Shown piece after piece: positions 1-6,722 of a stretch of DNA of 8,575 nt. Below the pieces are notes generated by a model. The model saw only the letters and a program-made list of their open reading frames with translations. It was not told where the DNA came from and ran no database searches. This DNA is from an uncultured Rhizobiaceae group bacterium (GTDB lineage Bacteria > Pseudomonadota > Alphaproteobacteria > Rhizobiales > Rhizobiaceae): assembly GCA_938030645.1 (NCBI GenBank), contig CALHHQ010000182.1, positions 1 to 8,575 of the forward strand. The letters are read 5' to 3'. Both the position numbers and the translations under genes were made by a program. How positions within the stretch are numbered: the first letter of the stretch is position 1; every line of letters starts with the position of its first letter.

Positions 1-849
1 AGAAAGCGGGTTCATGTGTGCGACAAATTCAGCGACATAATCTGTGGCTGGATTGAGAATAATTTCTTGCGCTGTGCCCGTTTGAATGATGCGGCCGCCT
101 TCCATGATCGCAATGCGATTGCCGATCTTAAGGGCTTCATACAAATCATGACTAACGAAGATAATTGTGCGCTTCAATCTGCTTTGAAGTTCAAGGAGGT
201 CGTCTTGCACCTTGTCACGAATTAACGGATCGAGCGCTGAAAATGGTTCATCCATAAGCAGAATGGGAGCATCGGTTGCAAACGCGCGGGCGAGGCCAAC
301 ACGTTGCTGCATGCCGCCCGACAGTTCCCCCACTTGCCGGTCGCCCCAATCGCCCAACCCCACTAGGCTCAGTTGTTCGTCAATCTTGGCGGCACGATCT
401 TTTGGTCCCATTCCGGATATTTCCAGTCCGAAACCAACATTCTCGCGAACAGTGCGCCATGGCAAAAGGCCGAATTGCTGAAACACCATGGCCACGCGAT
501 GTTGACGCAATTCACGCAGCGCTTTGGTGCCGCAACTCTGGGGGTTGGCATATTTTGACATTTCATCATCCATCGCCACAAGTGCTTCACCACGAATGAC
601 GGGGTTCAGCCCATTCACCGCGCGCAGCAGTGTTGATTTGCCAGAGCCTGAAAGGCCCATCAACACAACAATTTCGCCTTGGTGAACGTCGAGTGAGCAA
701 CCAGCAACCCCTAGAACTTGGCCAGTCGCTTCTTGAATTTCGGATCGTGTCTTTCCTGCATCTACCATGGCAAGAGCAGACTTCGGGTTGGCGCCGAAAA
801 TAATATCAACGTCTTTGAATTGAACGATGGGTTTGCTTGCAGGGTTCAT
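1..849 (-). CDS. choV: Choline ABC transporter ATP-binding protein ChoV (C-terminus cut by window edge)
   Basis: This is the ATPase of the choline importer. It hydrolyses ATP at the inner face of the cytoplasmic membrane to drive uptake through ChoW. The frame is open for 283 codons from ATG at 849 to the window edge; family members have roughly 350 residues, so the C-terminus lies outside. The full ABC set is visible: Walker A GLSGSGKST (65-73), Q-loop in MVFQQFGLLPW (121-131), signature LSGGMQQR (176-183), Walker B ILLMDEP (196-202), D-loop SALD and switch His in FVSHD (H234). The ~45-residue segment before the core (IFG...KTRSEIQEATGQVLGV) is typical of ProV/ChoV/OpuAA-type quaternary-amine ATPases. 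The start overlaps the choW stop as ATGA, with GGAG about 8 bases upstream, so translation is probably coupled. Choline rather than betaine or proline specificity is inferred from the neighbouring ChoX and the bet genes. Confidence 0.95.
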   Translation of the reverse strand, partial: MNPASKPIVQFKDVDIIFGANPKSALAMVDAGKTRSEIQEATGQVLGVAGCSLDVHQGEIVVLMGLSGSGKSTLLRAVNGLNPVIRGEALVAMDDEMSKYANPQSCGTKALRELRQHRVAMVFQQFGLLPWRTVRENVGFGLEISGMGPKDRAAKIDEQLSLVGLGDWGDRQVGELSGGMQQRVGLARAFATDAPILLMDEPFSALDPLIRDKVQDDLLELQSRLKRTIIFVSHDLYEALKIGNRIAIMEGGRIIQTGTAQEIILNPATDYVAEFVAHMNPLS

Positions 850-1682
850 TTTGCATCTCCAATGCGGAGCAAGCGATCAAGCAATATGGCGACAATGACA
901 ATCACAAAGCCTGCCTCAAAGCCTAGTGCTGTATTCACCGTATTCAATGCACGCACGATGGGAACACCAAGACCATCTGCACCCACCAACGCTGCAATAA
1001 CGACCATGGAAAGCGATAGCATAATAGTTTGCGTCAGCCCCGCCATGATTTGCGGAAGTGCAGAAGGAAGTTCAACTTTCCAAAGCAGTTGTTGGGACGA
1101 AGCGCCAAATGCTTGCCCAGCTTCAATCATCGCTTTGGGTGTCGATGAGATACCCAATTGGGTGAGCCGGATGGGAGCGGGTATGACGAAAATAACTGTG
1201 GCGACCAAACCAGGCACCATACCAATACCAAAGAAAATGATCGCGGGAATGAGATAAACGAATGTTGGCAACGTCTGCATAAGATCGAGGACAGGCCGCG
1301 CCAAAGAATAAGCACGTGGATGGTGCGCAAGAAAAATTCCTATTGGAACGCCAATGACCATACACGTGAGCGCGGATGCCAACACTAAGGTCAAAGACTC
1401 CGTTGTTTCTTCCCAATAGCCTTGGTTCACGATGAACAACATGCCGAGTGCAACGAAGATCACCAATGGAAGTGAACGCTTGAACCACCAAGCCAAAGCG
1501 CAAACGACAAGAATGACTACAAATGCAGGGGGATATTGAAAAACGGCCAACAAGGCTTTGATGATGGTTTCGAGAACTGTCTCGATGGCGCTGAAAAAAG
1601 GCGTTGCATTCTCAGTCAGCCAATCAACGACAGTCTTGGACCATTTGCCAATGGGAATTTTATTGTCTTCAAGCCATTCCAT
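846..1682 (-). CDS. choW: Choline ABC transporter permease ChoW
   Basis: This is the inner-membrane permease of the choline importer (binding-protein-dependent transport family, ProW/OpuAB branch), 278 residues. An amphipathic N-terminal stretch (WLEDNKIPIGKWSKTVVDWL) precedes hydrophobic segments near residues 53-66, 71-86, 96-120, 141-168, 218-236 and 256-268. The cytoplasmic EAA loop that docks on the ATPase is clear at about 187-212 (EAGQAFGASSQQLLWKVELP then SALPQI). The start is ATG at 1682 with AGGGGA six to seven bases upstream. The stop overlaps the choV start by four bases. It lies 81 bases downstream of choX, across a terminator-like hairpin, so its expression is probably lower than that of choX. 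A general glycine betaine/proline permease is the alternative by sequence alone; context favours choline. Confidence 0.95.
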   Translation of the reverse strand: MEWLEDNKIPIGKWSKTVVDWLTENATPFFSAIETVLETIIKALLAVFQYPPAFVVILVVCALAWWFKRSLPLVIFVALGMLFIVNQGYWEETTESLTLVLASALTCMVIGVPIGIFLAHHPRAYSLARPVLDLMQTLPTFVYLIPAIIFFGIGMVPGLVATVIFVIPAPIRLTQLGISSTPKAMIEAGQAFGASSQQLLWKVELPSALPQIMAGLTQTIMLSLSMVVIAALVGADGLGVPIVRALNTVNTALGFEAGFVIVIVAILLDRLLRIGDAK

Positions 1683-1711
1683 TTCTGTCCCCTAAACTGT
1701 TCTGCGCAATC

Positions 1712-1744
1712 AAAAAAGGGCTGATCATCTGACCAGCCCTTTTT
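1712..1744 (-). terminator. Rho-independent terminator-like hairpin between choX and choW
   Basis: An inverted repeat pairs 1713-1723 with 1734-1744 (11 perfect pairs, AAAAAGGGCTG against CAGCCCTTTTT). After one mismatch two more pairs (1725-1726 with 1731-1732) leave a 4-base loop. Read leftward the GC stem is followed by six U, the layout of an intrinsic terminator. It begins 20 bases after the choX stop and ends about 30 bases before the choW start. Because choW and choV have no visible promoter of their own, it is more likely a partial terminator or mRNA-stabilising stem that sets choX above choWV. The stem is nearly symmetric and could also act on the other strand. Confidence 0.8.
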
Positions 1745-1763
1745 GAAACTCTATCAGCGGAAC

Positions 1764-2729
1764 TTAAAGCCCCAAGGCAGCTTTAACTGCGGCTTTCGCA
1801 TCACCACCGTCTTGAGTGGTCACACCTTCGAGCCAGCCCATGACCATGTCAGGGTTCTTTTTCATCCAAGCTGTGGCAGCTTTGTTTGGATCCTCGCTGT
1901 CGTTCAAAATTGCACCCATGATTTCATTTTCCATGGCGAGTGAGAACTTCAAGTTTTTCAACAGCGCGCCCACATTACCGCATTCGGTCGTGTAGTTTTT
2001 GCGCACATTTGTGTAGACAGTCGCGCCACCCAAATTTGGACCAAAATACTCATCGCCACCTTCAAGGTAGGACATTTCTAGATTGGCGTTCATTGGGTGT
2101 GGTTCCCAACCGAGGAACACAATGGGCTCGCCTTTTTTGGTTGCGCGTGTGGCTTGTGCCAACATGCCTGCTTCGGAGGATTCCACAACTTCAAAGCCTT
2201 TCAAACCAAAAGCGTCTTTGTCGATCATGCTTTGGATCAGACGGTTGCCATCATTGCCTGGCTCGATGCCGTAGATTTTGCCTTCGAGCTTGTCTTTCAT
2301 TTTCGCAATATCAGCGAAAGTTTTTAGGCCTGCATCGCTCGCTGCTTTGTTAACAGCCAAAGTGTATTTCGCGCCCTCAAGGTTTTCACGAACTGTTTCG
2401 ACAGAACCTTCTTCGCGATATTTCTTGATGTCGCCTTCCATAGTTGGCATCCAGTTGCCGAGGAAAATGTCCACATCGCCTTTGGCCAAAGCTTGATATG
2501 TCACAGGAACGGCAAGAACTTTGACGTCTGTTTCATAACCAAGCGCTTTGAGAACTTCGGATGTAGCTGCTGTGGTGGCGGTGATGTCGGTCCAGCCCAC
2601 GTCAGAAAAGCGAACCACTTTGCAGCTGTCGGCTTCGGCAGCAAATGCTGTTGTGGTTGTTATGGCAGTGGTTGCCGATAAAGATGAGAACAAGACTGCT
2701 AGGGCGGAAATTTTGGCTATCGTTTTCAT
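1764..2729 (-). CDS. choX: Periplasmic choline-binding protein ChoX
   Basis: This is the substrate-binding protein of the choline importer (OpuAC-type fold), 321 residues, acting in the periplasm. A Sec signal peptide is visible: MKTIAK, a hydrophobic core, then a Thr-rich stretch and a likely cleavage near residue 30 (AFA/AEA). The ligand residues known from Sinorhizobium meliloti ChoX (W43, D45, W90, Y119, N156, W205, as I remember them) all occur at a constant +3 offset: W46 and D48 in DVGWTD, W93 in GNWMP, Y122 in KYTLAV, N159 in EPGND, W208 in FLGWEPHP. This strongly supports choline as ligand. Two cysteines (C36, C250) could form a disulfide. The start at 2729 is preferred over the in-frame start 12 codons earlier because only it begins directly at a signal peptide and has a good GGGAGA. 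The gene is first in choXWV and divergent from betI. Confidence 0.95.
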   Translation of the reverse strand: MKTIAKISALAVLFSSLSATTAITTTTAFAAEADSCKVVRFSDVGWTDITATTAATSEVLKALGYETDVKVLAVPVTYQALAKGDVDIFLGNWMPTMEGDIKKYREEGSVETVRENLEGAKYTLAVNKAASDAGLKTFADIAKMKDKLEGKIYGIEPGNDGNRLIQSMIDKDAFGLKGFEVVESSEAGMLAQATRATKKGEPIVFLGWEPHPMNANLEMSYLEGGDEYFGPNLGGATVYTNVRKNYTTECGNVGALLKNLKFSLAMENEIMGAILNDSEDPNKAATAWMKKNPDMVMGWLEGVTTQDGGDAKAAVKAALGL

Positions 2730-2734
2730 GAATG

Positions 2735-2740
2735 TCTCCC
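2735..2740 (-). promoter_or_regulatory. Ribosome binding site that fixes the choX start
   Basis: On the minus strand GGGAGA lies 5 bases before ATG 2729. It selects this start over the upstream in-frame codon at 2765, which would put 12 charged or polar residues (MTDHGHKFWETF) ahead of the signal peptide. Confidence 0.75.
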
Positions 2741-2746
2741 AGAACT

Positions 2747-2783
2747 TATGACCATGATCAGTCATAGATGATTTTGAAAATCA
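2747..2783 (-). promoter_or_regulatory. Two adjacent inverted repeats in the choX leader
   Basis: Arms TATGAC (2747-2752) and GTCATA (2761-2766) pair perfectly around an 8-base spacer that itself holds TGATCA. Two bases further lies TGATTTT-G-AAAATCA (2769-2783), a 15-base palindrome with seven-base arms. Both are between the choX Shine-Dalgarno and the proposed promoter. They could be operators for a second regulator or small mRNA hairpins. Neither resembles the BetI-type palindrome at 2854-2881. The repeats are seen directly; any function is inferred. Confidence 0.4.
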
Positions 2784-2809
2784 ATGGCGCGTGAAATCGC
2801 GAATTGAAA

Positions 2810-2815
2810 TTTATA
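2810..2815 (-). promoter_or_regulatory. Possible -10 element of choX
   Basis: On the minus strand TATAAA lies about 80 bases before the choX start, just after a GGGGG run. No good -35 sits 16-18 bases upstream; a TTGACG further out is too distant. If this is the promoter, transcription would start near 2803 and give a leader of about 70 bases carrying the two inverted repeats. Confidence 0.3.
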
Positions 2816-2853
2816 CCCCCAAAATGTTCCACAAGGTTTGCAGAGTCGTCAAG

Positions 2854-2881
2854 TTTTTATTGATTGACCGTTCAATAAAAA
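2854..2881 (+). promoter_or_regulatory. Probable BetI operator overlapping the betI promoter
   Basis: A 28-base palindrome has perfect 10-base arms, TTTTTATTGA (2854-2863) and TCAATAAAAA (2872-2881), around an 8-base centre TTGACCGT. A second, nested repeat ATTGA-CCGT-TCAAT (2863-2876) is also present. The core (ATTGATTGACCGTTCAAT) resembles the BetI boxes I recall from Escherichia coli and Vibrio; this was not searched. It ends 28 bases before the betI start. A weak promoter, TTGATT (2860-2865), 17 bases, TAGGCT (2883-2888), would lie on top of it, fitting autorepression relieved by choline. It is about 40 bases upstream of the putative choX -10, so it may also affect choXWV. Confidence 0.7.
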
Positions 2882-2900
2882 CTAGGCTGAGTGTGAAAGT

Positions 2901-2904
2901 AAGG
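2901..2904 (+). promoter_or_regulatory. Ribosome binding site that fixes the betI start
   Basis: AAGG with a 5-base spacer precedes ATG 2910. The in-frame GTG at 2904 overlaps this site and would add only Val-Asn (read as Met-Asn). The ATG gives MPKIGMRPIRR, matching the usual BetI N-terminus. Confidence 0.65.
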
Positions 2905-2909
2905 TGAAT

Positions 2910-3506
2910 ATGCCCAAAATTGGAATGCGTCCTATTCGGCGCGAAGCGCTTATAACTGCAACGATTGAAGCTCTCGCAGAGGATGGCGGCCTCGATGCGC
3001 GAGTGAGTGATATTGCGCGTAAAGCGGGTGTTTCAACGGGTTTGGCTCACCACTATTTTGGCAGCAAAGAAGAACTTTTCGTCGAAACTATGAGGCATCT
3101 TCTTGTGCTTCTGGGTACTGCATCTGCGGCCTCTTTGAAACGATGTGACACGCCGCGCGAACGAATAGATGCTATCTTGGAGACAAATTTCTCTCCTCGC
3201 CAGTTTGACAAATCTACGATTGCGGCGTGGCTCATATTCTACGTGCGTTCGATTAAGTCAGATGAATCGCGGCGACTGCTTTCTATTTATACTAGACGAT
3301 TGCGGAGCAACTTAATTTTCGCAGTTTCACCAGTTTGCACGCCCAAACAGGCGGTAGAAATAGCCGAAGGCGCGGCAGCTCTAATCGATGGATTTTGGTT
3401 GCGCACTGCATTGAACACAACTTTGATTGAGCGTGAGCAAGCCATAACCACGGTGCGAAAATATGTCGATCAACAACTGATGAGCTATCAAAATGAAAAA
3501 GCCTAA
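2910..3506 (+). CDS. betI: TetR-family choline-responsive repressor BetI
   Basis: This is a cytoplasmic DNA-binding repressor of the choline-to-glycine-betaine genes, released from its operator by choline in the species studied. It has 198 residues, against about 195 for Escherichia coli BetI. The N-terminus MPKIGMRPIRREALI is the BetI hallmark. The TetR helix-turn-helix spans about 32-51 (VSDIARKAGVSTGLAHHYF), followed by the usual GSKEELF. The ligand/dimer domain carries the BetI-like blocks AAWLIFYVRS, SRRLLSIYTRRLRSNL and AALIDGFWLRTAL. It is first in a rightward operon; its last 14 bases overlap the start of betC in another frame, so the two are probably coupled. The 28-base palindrome just upstream is its likely own operator. 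Function is well supported by sequence and context. Confidence 0.95.
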   Translation: MPKIGMRPIRREALITATIEALAEDGGLDARVSDIARKAGVSTGLAHHYFGSKEELFVETMRHLLVLLGTASAASLKRCDTPRERIDAILETNFSPRQFDKSTIAAWLIFYVRSIKSDESRRLLSIYTRRLRSNLIFAVSPVCTPKQAVEIAEGAAALIDGFWLRTALNTTLIEREQAITTVRKYVDQQLMSYQNEKA

Positions 3507-5016
3507 TTTTCTGATCTTCATGGTGGATCAGTGCAATGGCACTTTGTTTGGGGAAGATGGTCCTGCTGATTTTCTCCATGTTCCAAACCTGCGAGCGCTT
3601 TATGAGAAAGGCGTGAATTTCGCGAACACCTATTGTGCCTCGCCCCTATGCGCACCATCGCGCGCAAGCTTTATGTCGGGTCTTTTGCCCACCAGAACGG
3701 GCGTCTATGACAACGCTGCGGAATTCCCGTCCAGCATCCCAACTTTTGCCCATCATTTGCGCATGCAGGGCTACACGACGGCACTGTCCGGGAAAATGCA
3801 CTTTGTGGGTCCAGATCAACTGCACGGCTTTGAGAAACGAACAACCACTGATGTGTACCCCGCTGATTTTGGTTGGACGCCCGACTGGACAAAACCCGAT
3901 GAACGGATCGACTGGTGGTATCACAATTTGGGGTCCGTCACGACAGCTGGTGTGGCTGAAACCACCAACCAGTTGGAATATGACGATGAAGTTGCATTCT
4001 TTGCCAAGCAAACGTTGCATCAGTTTTCCCGTGAAGACCGTTCCAAACCATTTTGCCTCACGGTCAGCTTCACCCACCCTCATGATCCGTTCGTGACGCG
4101 TCAAAAATATTGGGATCTATATCCCGAGGACAAAATGCCTGCGCTAAAAGAGGGTACGATTGCCTATGAAGATCACGACCCTCATTCAAAACGATTGCTG
4201 GATATGTCCGACTGGCGAAACTTTGACACCACTGATCAAAAGGTCATCGACAGTCGCCGCGCCTATTTCGGAAACATTTCTTACATTGATGAAAATATTG
4301 GCAGCATTCTGGAAACGCTGAATGCTTGTGAATTCACTGAAGACACCATTGTCATGTTCGTCTCCGATCACGGCGATATGCTCGGAGAAAAGGGCCTTTG
4401 GTTTAAGATGAGCTTTTACGAAGGTTCATCCCGTGTGCCACTCATGATCTGCGCGCCGGACCGTTTTAAACCGTCAACCATCACCGAACCGTCTTCCACC
4501 TTGGACGTTTTCCCAACGCTCGTTGATCTCGCTGGTGGTGAGGTGCCAAATGATATTGATGGTGTTTCACTTGTTCCTGCCATGGGCGGAGAGTTTGAAC
4601 CACGACAGGTGATCACAGAATATGCGGCTGAAGGTTCTATTTCACCAATGGTGATGCTGCGTGAAGGCGCATTTAAATTGAACACTTGCCCTGTTGATCC
4701 TGATCAATTGTTCAACCTCGAAGACGACCCGCAAGAGCAGAACAACCTGGCCAAAAACCCTGCCTATGCAGATCAACTGGCTGAAATGAAAGCCAGTGTT
4801 GAAAGCGCTTACGATTTTGACGCATTCAATGAAAATGTGATGTCCAGCCAAAAGCAACGTCTGTTGGTTTATGAAGCGCTGCGAAATGGCGACTATTATC
4901 CATGGGATTACCAGCCCCTTCAATTGGCGTCGGAACGTTATATGCGCAACCACAAAGACCTCAATGTTTTGGAAGGTGCAGCTCGCTATCCGCGTTTTGA
5001 GGACAACAAGACATGA
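3493..5016 (+). CDS. betC: Choline sulfatase BetC
   Basis: This enzyme hydrolyses choline-O-sulfate to choline and sulfate in the cytoplasm, feeding the betaine pathway and releasing sulfur. It has 507 residues, the usual size. Arylsulfatase-family features are clear: metal ligand D12 in MVDQ, the formylglycine site C53 in LCAPSRASFMSG (matured by a formylglycine-generating enzyme not seen here), SGKMHFVG (99-106), THPHDP (194-199), and metal ligands D292-H293 in SDHGDMLGEKGLW. The C-terminal block VYEALRNGDYYPWDYQPLQ...SERYMRN (459-486) is the choline-sulfatase-specific C-terminal domain and separates it from other arylsulfatases. Start ATG 3493 lies inside the betI 3' end with only a weak GAG upstream, pointing to translational coupling. 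The stop overlaps the betA start as ATGA. Confidence 0.96.
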   Translation: MKKPNFLIFMVDQCNGTLFGEDGPADFLHVPNLRALYEKGVNFANTYCASPLCAPSRASFMSGLLPTRTGVYDNAAEFPSSIPTFAHHLRMQGYTTALSGKMHFVGPDQLHGFEKRTTTDVYPADFGWTPDWTKPDERIDWWYHNLGSVTTAGVAETTNQLEYDDEVAFFAKQTLHQFSREDRSKPFCLTVSFTHPHDPFVTRQKYWDLYPEDKMPALKEGTIAYEDHDPHSKRLLDMSDWRNFDTTDQKVIDSRRAYFGNISYIDENIGSILETLNACEFTEDTIVMFVSDHGDMLGEKGLWFKMSFYEGSSRVPLMICAPDRFKPSTITEPSSTLDVFPTLVDLAGGEVPNDIDGVSLVPAMGGEFEPRQVITEYAAEGSISPMVMLREGAFKLNTCPVDPDQLFNLEDDPQEQNNLAKNPAYADQLAEMKASVESAYDFDAFNENVMSSQKQRLLVYEALRNGDYYPWDYQPLQLASERYMRNHKDLNVLEGAARYPRFEDNKT

Positions 5017-6698
5017 GCCACGGAATTGAAAATCTGGAGTTCGTTCAAGAAGCGGATTACGTGATTGTCGGGTCTGGTTCTGCAGGCTCTGTTGCAGCCG
5101 CACGATTGTCAGAAGATGGCAAGCACGATGTCTTGGTGCTGGAATATGGCGGCACCGATATGGGTCCCTTAATCCAAATGCCTGCCGCGCTTTCTTATCC
5201 CATGAACATGTCCATGTATGACTGGGGATTTGGCACCGAACCGGAGCCTAATTTGAACAACCGCAAAATGGCAACGCCGCGCGGTAAGGTCATTGGCGGA
5301 TCATCTTCGATCAACGGCATGGTCTATGTGCGCGGCCACGCGAAGGATTTTGACCATTGGGATGAAGTCGGAGCACAGGGCTGGTCCTATGCCGATGTAC
5401 AACCCTATTTCCAGCGCGCCGAAACTTCCCATGGCGGTGCGGAAGGCGAGGGGCGAGGAACAGATGGCCCCCTGCATGTTGGTCGCGGTCCACGCGAAAA
5501 CCCGCTGTTTCATGCCTTTGTAAAAGCGGGACAACAAGCCGGATTTGAAATCACAGATGATTACAACGGGTTGAAGCAAGAAGGCTTCGGCGCGATGGAG
5601 CAAACCATCCACGAAGGTCGAAGATGGTCTGCGGCAAACGCTTATTTGAAGCCTGCATTGAAACGTCAAAACCTGCGTATGATGTCATGCTTTGCCAACA
5701 AAGTTATTTTTGAAGGCAAGAAAGCCGTTGGTGTAGAGATCACGCGTGGTGACCGTGTGGAACGAGTTCGCGCGCGCAAAGAAGTTGTCTTGGCAGCTTC
5801 GTCCATCAACACACCTAAAATGTTGATGTTATCGGGCATTGGTCCAGCGGATCATTTGCAGGAACACGGAGTTGAAGTTCTTGCTGATCGACCGGGCGTA
5901 GGCGGAAATCTGCAAGATCATTTGGAACTCTATATTCAGCAAGCTTGCACACAGCCCATCACGCTTTATTCAAAACTCAATCTATTTTCAAAGGCGTTGA
6001 TTGGCGCTCAATGGTTGTTCTTGAAGTCGGGTTTAGGCGCTTCAAACCAGTTTGAGTCCGCAGGCTTTGTGCGCTCAAAAGCGGGCGTCGATTATCCCGA
6101 CATTCAGTTTCACTTTTTGCCCGTCGCCATTCGCTATGATGGAAAAGCACCGGCAGAAGGCCATGGCTTTCAGGCCCATGTGGGGCCAATGCGATCTAAG
6201 TCGAGGGGCACAATTCGCTTGGCTTCCAATGATGTAAAAGACAGTCCAAAAATCAAATTCAATTATATGAGCCACGAAGATGATTGGACTGACTTTCGTC
6301 ATGGAATTCGCCTGACGCGGGACATATTTGCCCAAGCTGCATTTGATGAATTCAGAGGCAAGGAAATTTCTCCAGGCGCCCATGTGCAAACGGACGAAGA
6401 ACTGGACGATCACATTCGTGAACATGCTGAAAGCGCTTATCATCCTTGTGGCACTGCCAAAATGGGAGCTGTGGATGATCCATTCGCGGTGGTTGATCCC
6501 GAATGCCGTGTGATTGGGGTTGAAGGTCTTCGCGTCATAGATACGTCAATATTTCCACGCATCACCAATGGAAATCTAAATGGCGCGGCGATCATGACGG
6601 CAGAAAAAGCGTCCGATCATATTTTGGGAAAAACTCCATTGCCAAAGTCAAATCTTGAACCGTGGATCAATCCAAGATGGAAGACGAGTGACCGCTAG
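5013..6698 (+). CDS. betA: Choline dehydrogenase BetA (GMC oxidoreductase)
   Basis: This FAD-dependent enzyme oxidises choline to betaine aldehyde, and in some homologues on to glycine betaine; it is usually membrane-associated and passes electrons to the respiratory chain. It has 561 residues. The FAD-binding Rossmann motif is VGSGSAGS (19-26) with E44 at the ribose position. The GMC signature PRGKVIGGSSSINGMVYVRG is at 89-108, the second signature near ASSINTPKMLMLSGIGP (262-278), and the catalytic pair is H477 in YHPCGT and N521 in NGNLNGAAIM. The C-terminus (LEPWINPRWKTSDR) matches rhizobial BetA. The N-terminus is about 12 residues longer than in Escherichia coli, but there is no later Met before residue 49. 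HPCGTAKMG has Ala where I remember Cys in most BetA (HPCGTCKMG). It follows betC by an ATGA overlap with GAGG upstream; betB is missing between them. Confidence 0.95.
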   Translation: MSHGIENLEFVQEADYVIVGSGSAGSVAAARLSEDGKHDVLVLEYGGTDMGPLIQMPAALSYPMNMSMYDWGFGTEPEPNLNNRKMATPRGKVIGGSSSINGMVYVRGHAKDFDHWDEVGAQGWSYADVQPYFQRAETSHGGAEGEGRGTDGPLHVGRGPRENPLFHAFVKAGQQAGFEITDDYNGLKQEGFGAMEQTIHEGRRWSAANAYLKPALKRQNLRMMSCFANKVIFEGKKAVGVEITRGDRVERVRARKEVVLAASSINTPKMLMLSGIGPADHLQEHGVEVLADRPGVGGNLQDHLELYIQQACTQPITLYSKLNLFSKALIGAQWLFLKSGLGASNQFESAGFVRSKAGVDYPDIQFHFLPVAIRYDGKAPAEGHGFQAHVGPMRSKSRGTIRLASNDVKDSPKIKFNYMSHEDDWTDFRHGIRLTRDIFAQAAFDEFRGKEISPGAHVQTDEELDDHIREHAESAYHPCGTAKMGAVDDPFAVVDPECRVIGVEGLRVIDTSIFPRITNGNLNGAAIMTAEKASDHILGKTPLPKSNLEPWINPRWKTSDR

Positions 6699-6722
6699 AT
6701 TTCTCGAAGGTTTGACGTGCAA

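Noticed and set aside
718..1257. 179-codon open frame on the plus strand
   Set aside because: It lies antisense to choV and choW, whose protein motifs are unmistakable; its composition (Ser/Thr/Met-rich) and lack of a ribosome site mark it as a shadow.
2730..2765. Upstream in-frame ATG for choX adding 12 residues
   Set aside because: It would bury the signal peptide behind a charged stretch and lacks the GGGAGA found before 2729; this sequence is better read as leader with an inverted repeat.
3646..4104. 152-codon open frame on the minus strand
   Set aside because: It is antisense within betC, where the sulfatase motifs occupy the other strand; no recognisable domain.
4642..5103. 153-codon open frame on the minus strand
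   Set aside because: It spans the betC/betA junction in antisense; both flanking proteins are intact and conserved, so this is a shadow.
6699..6722. Terminator between convergent betA and trhO
   Set aside because: Only 24 bases with no inverted repeat or T-run; nothing to support a call.
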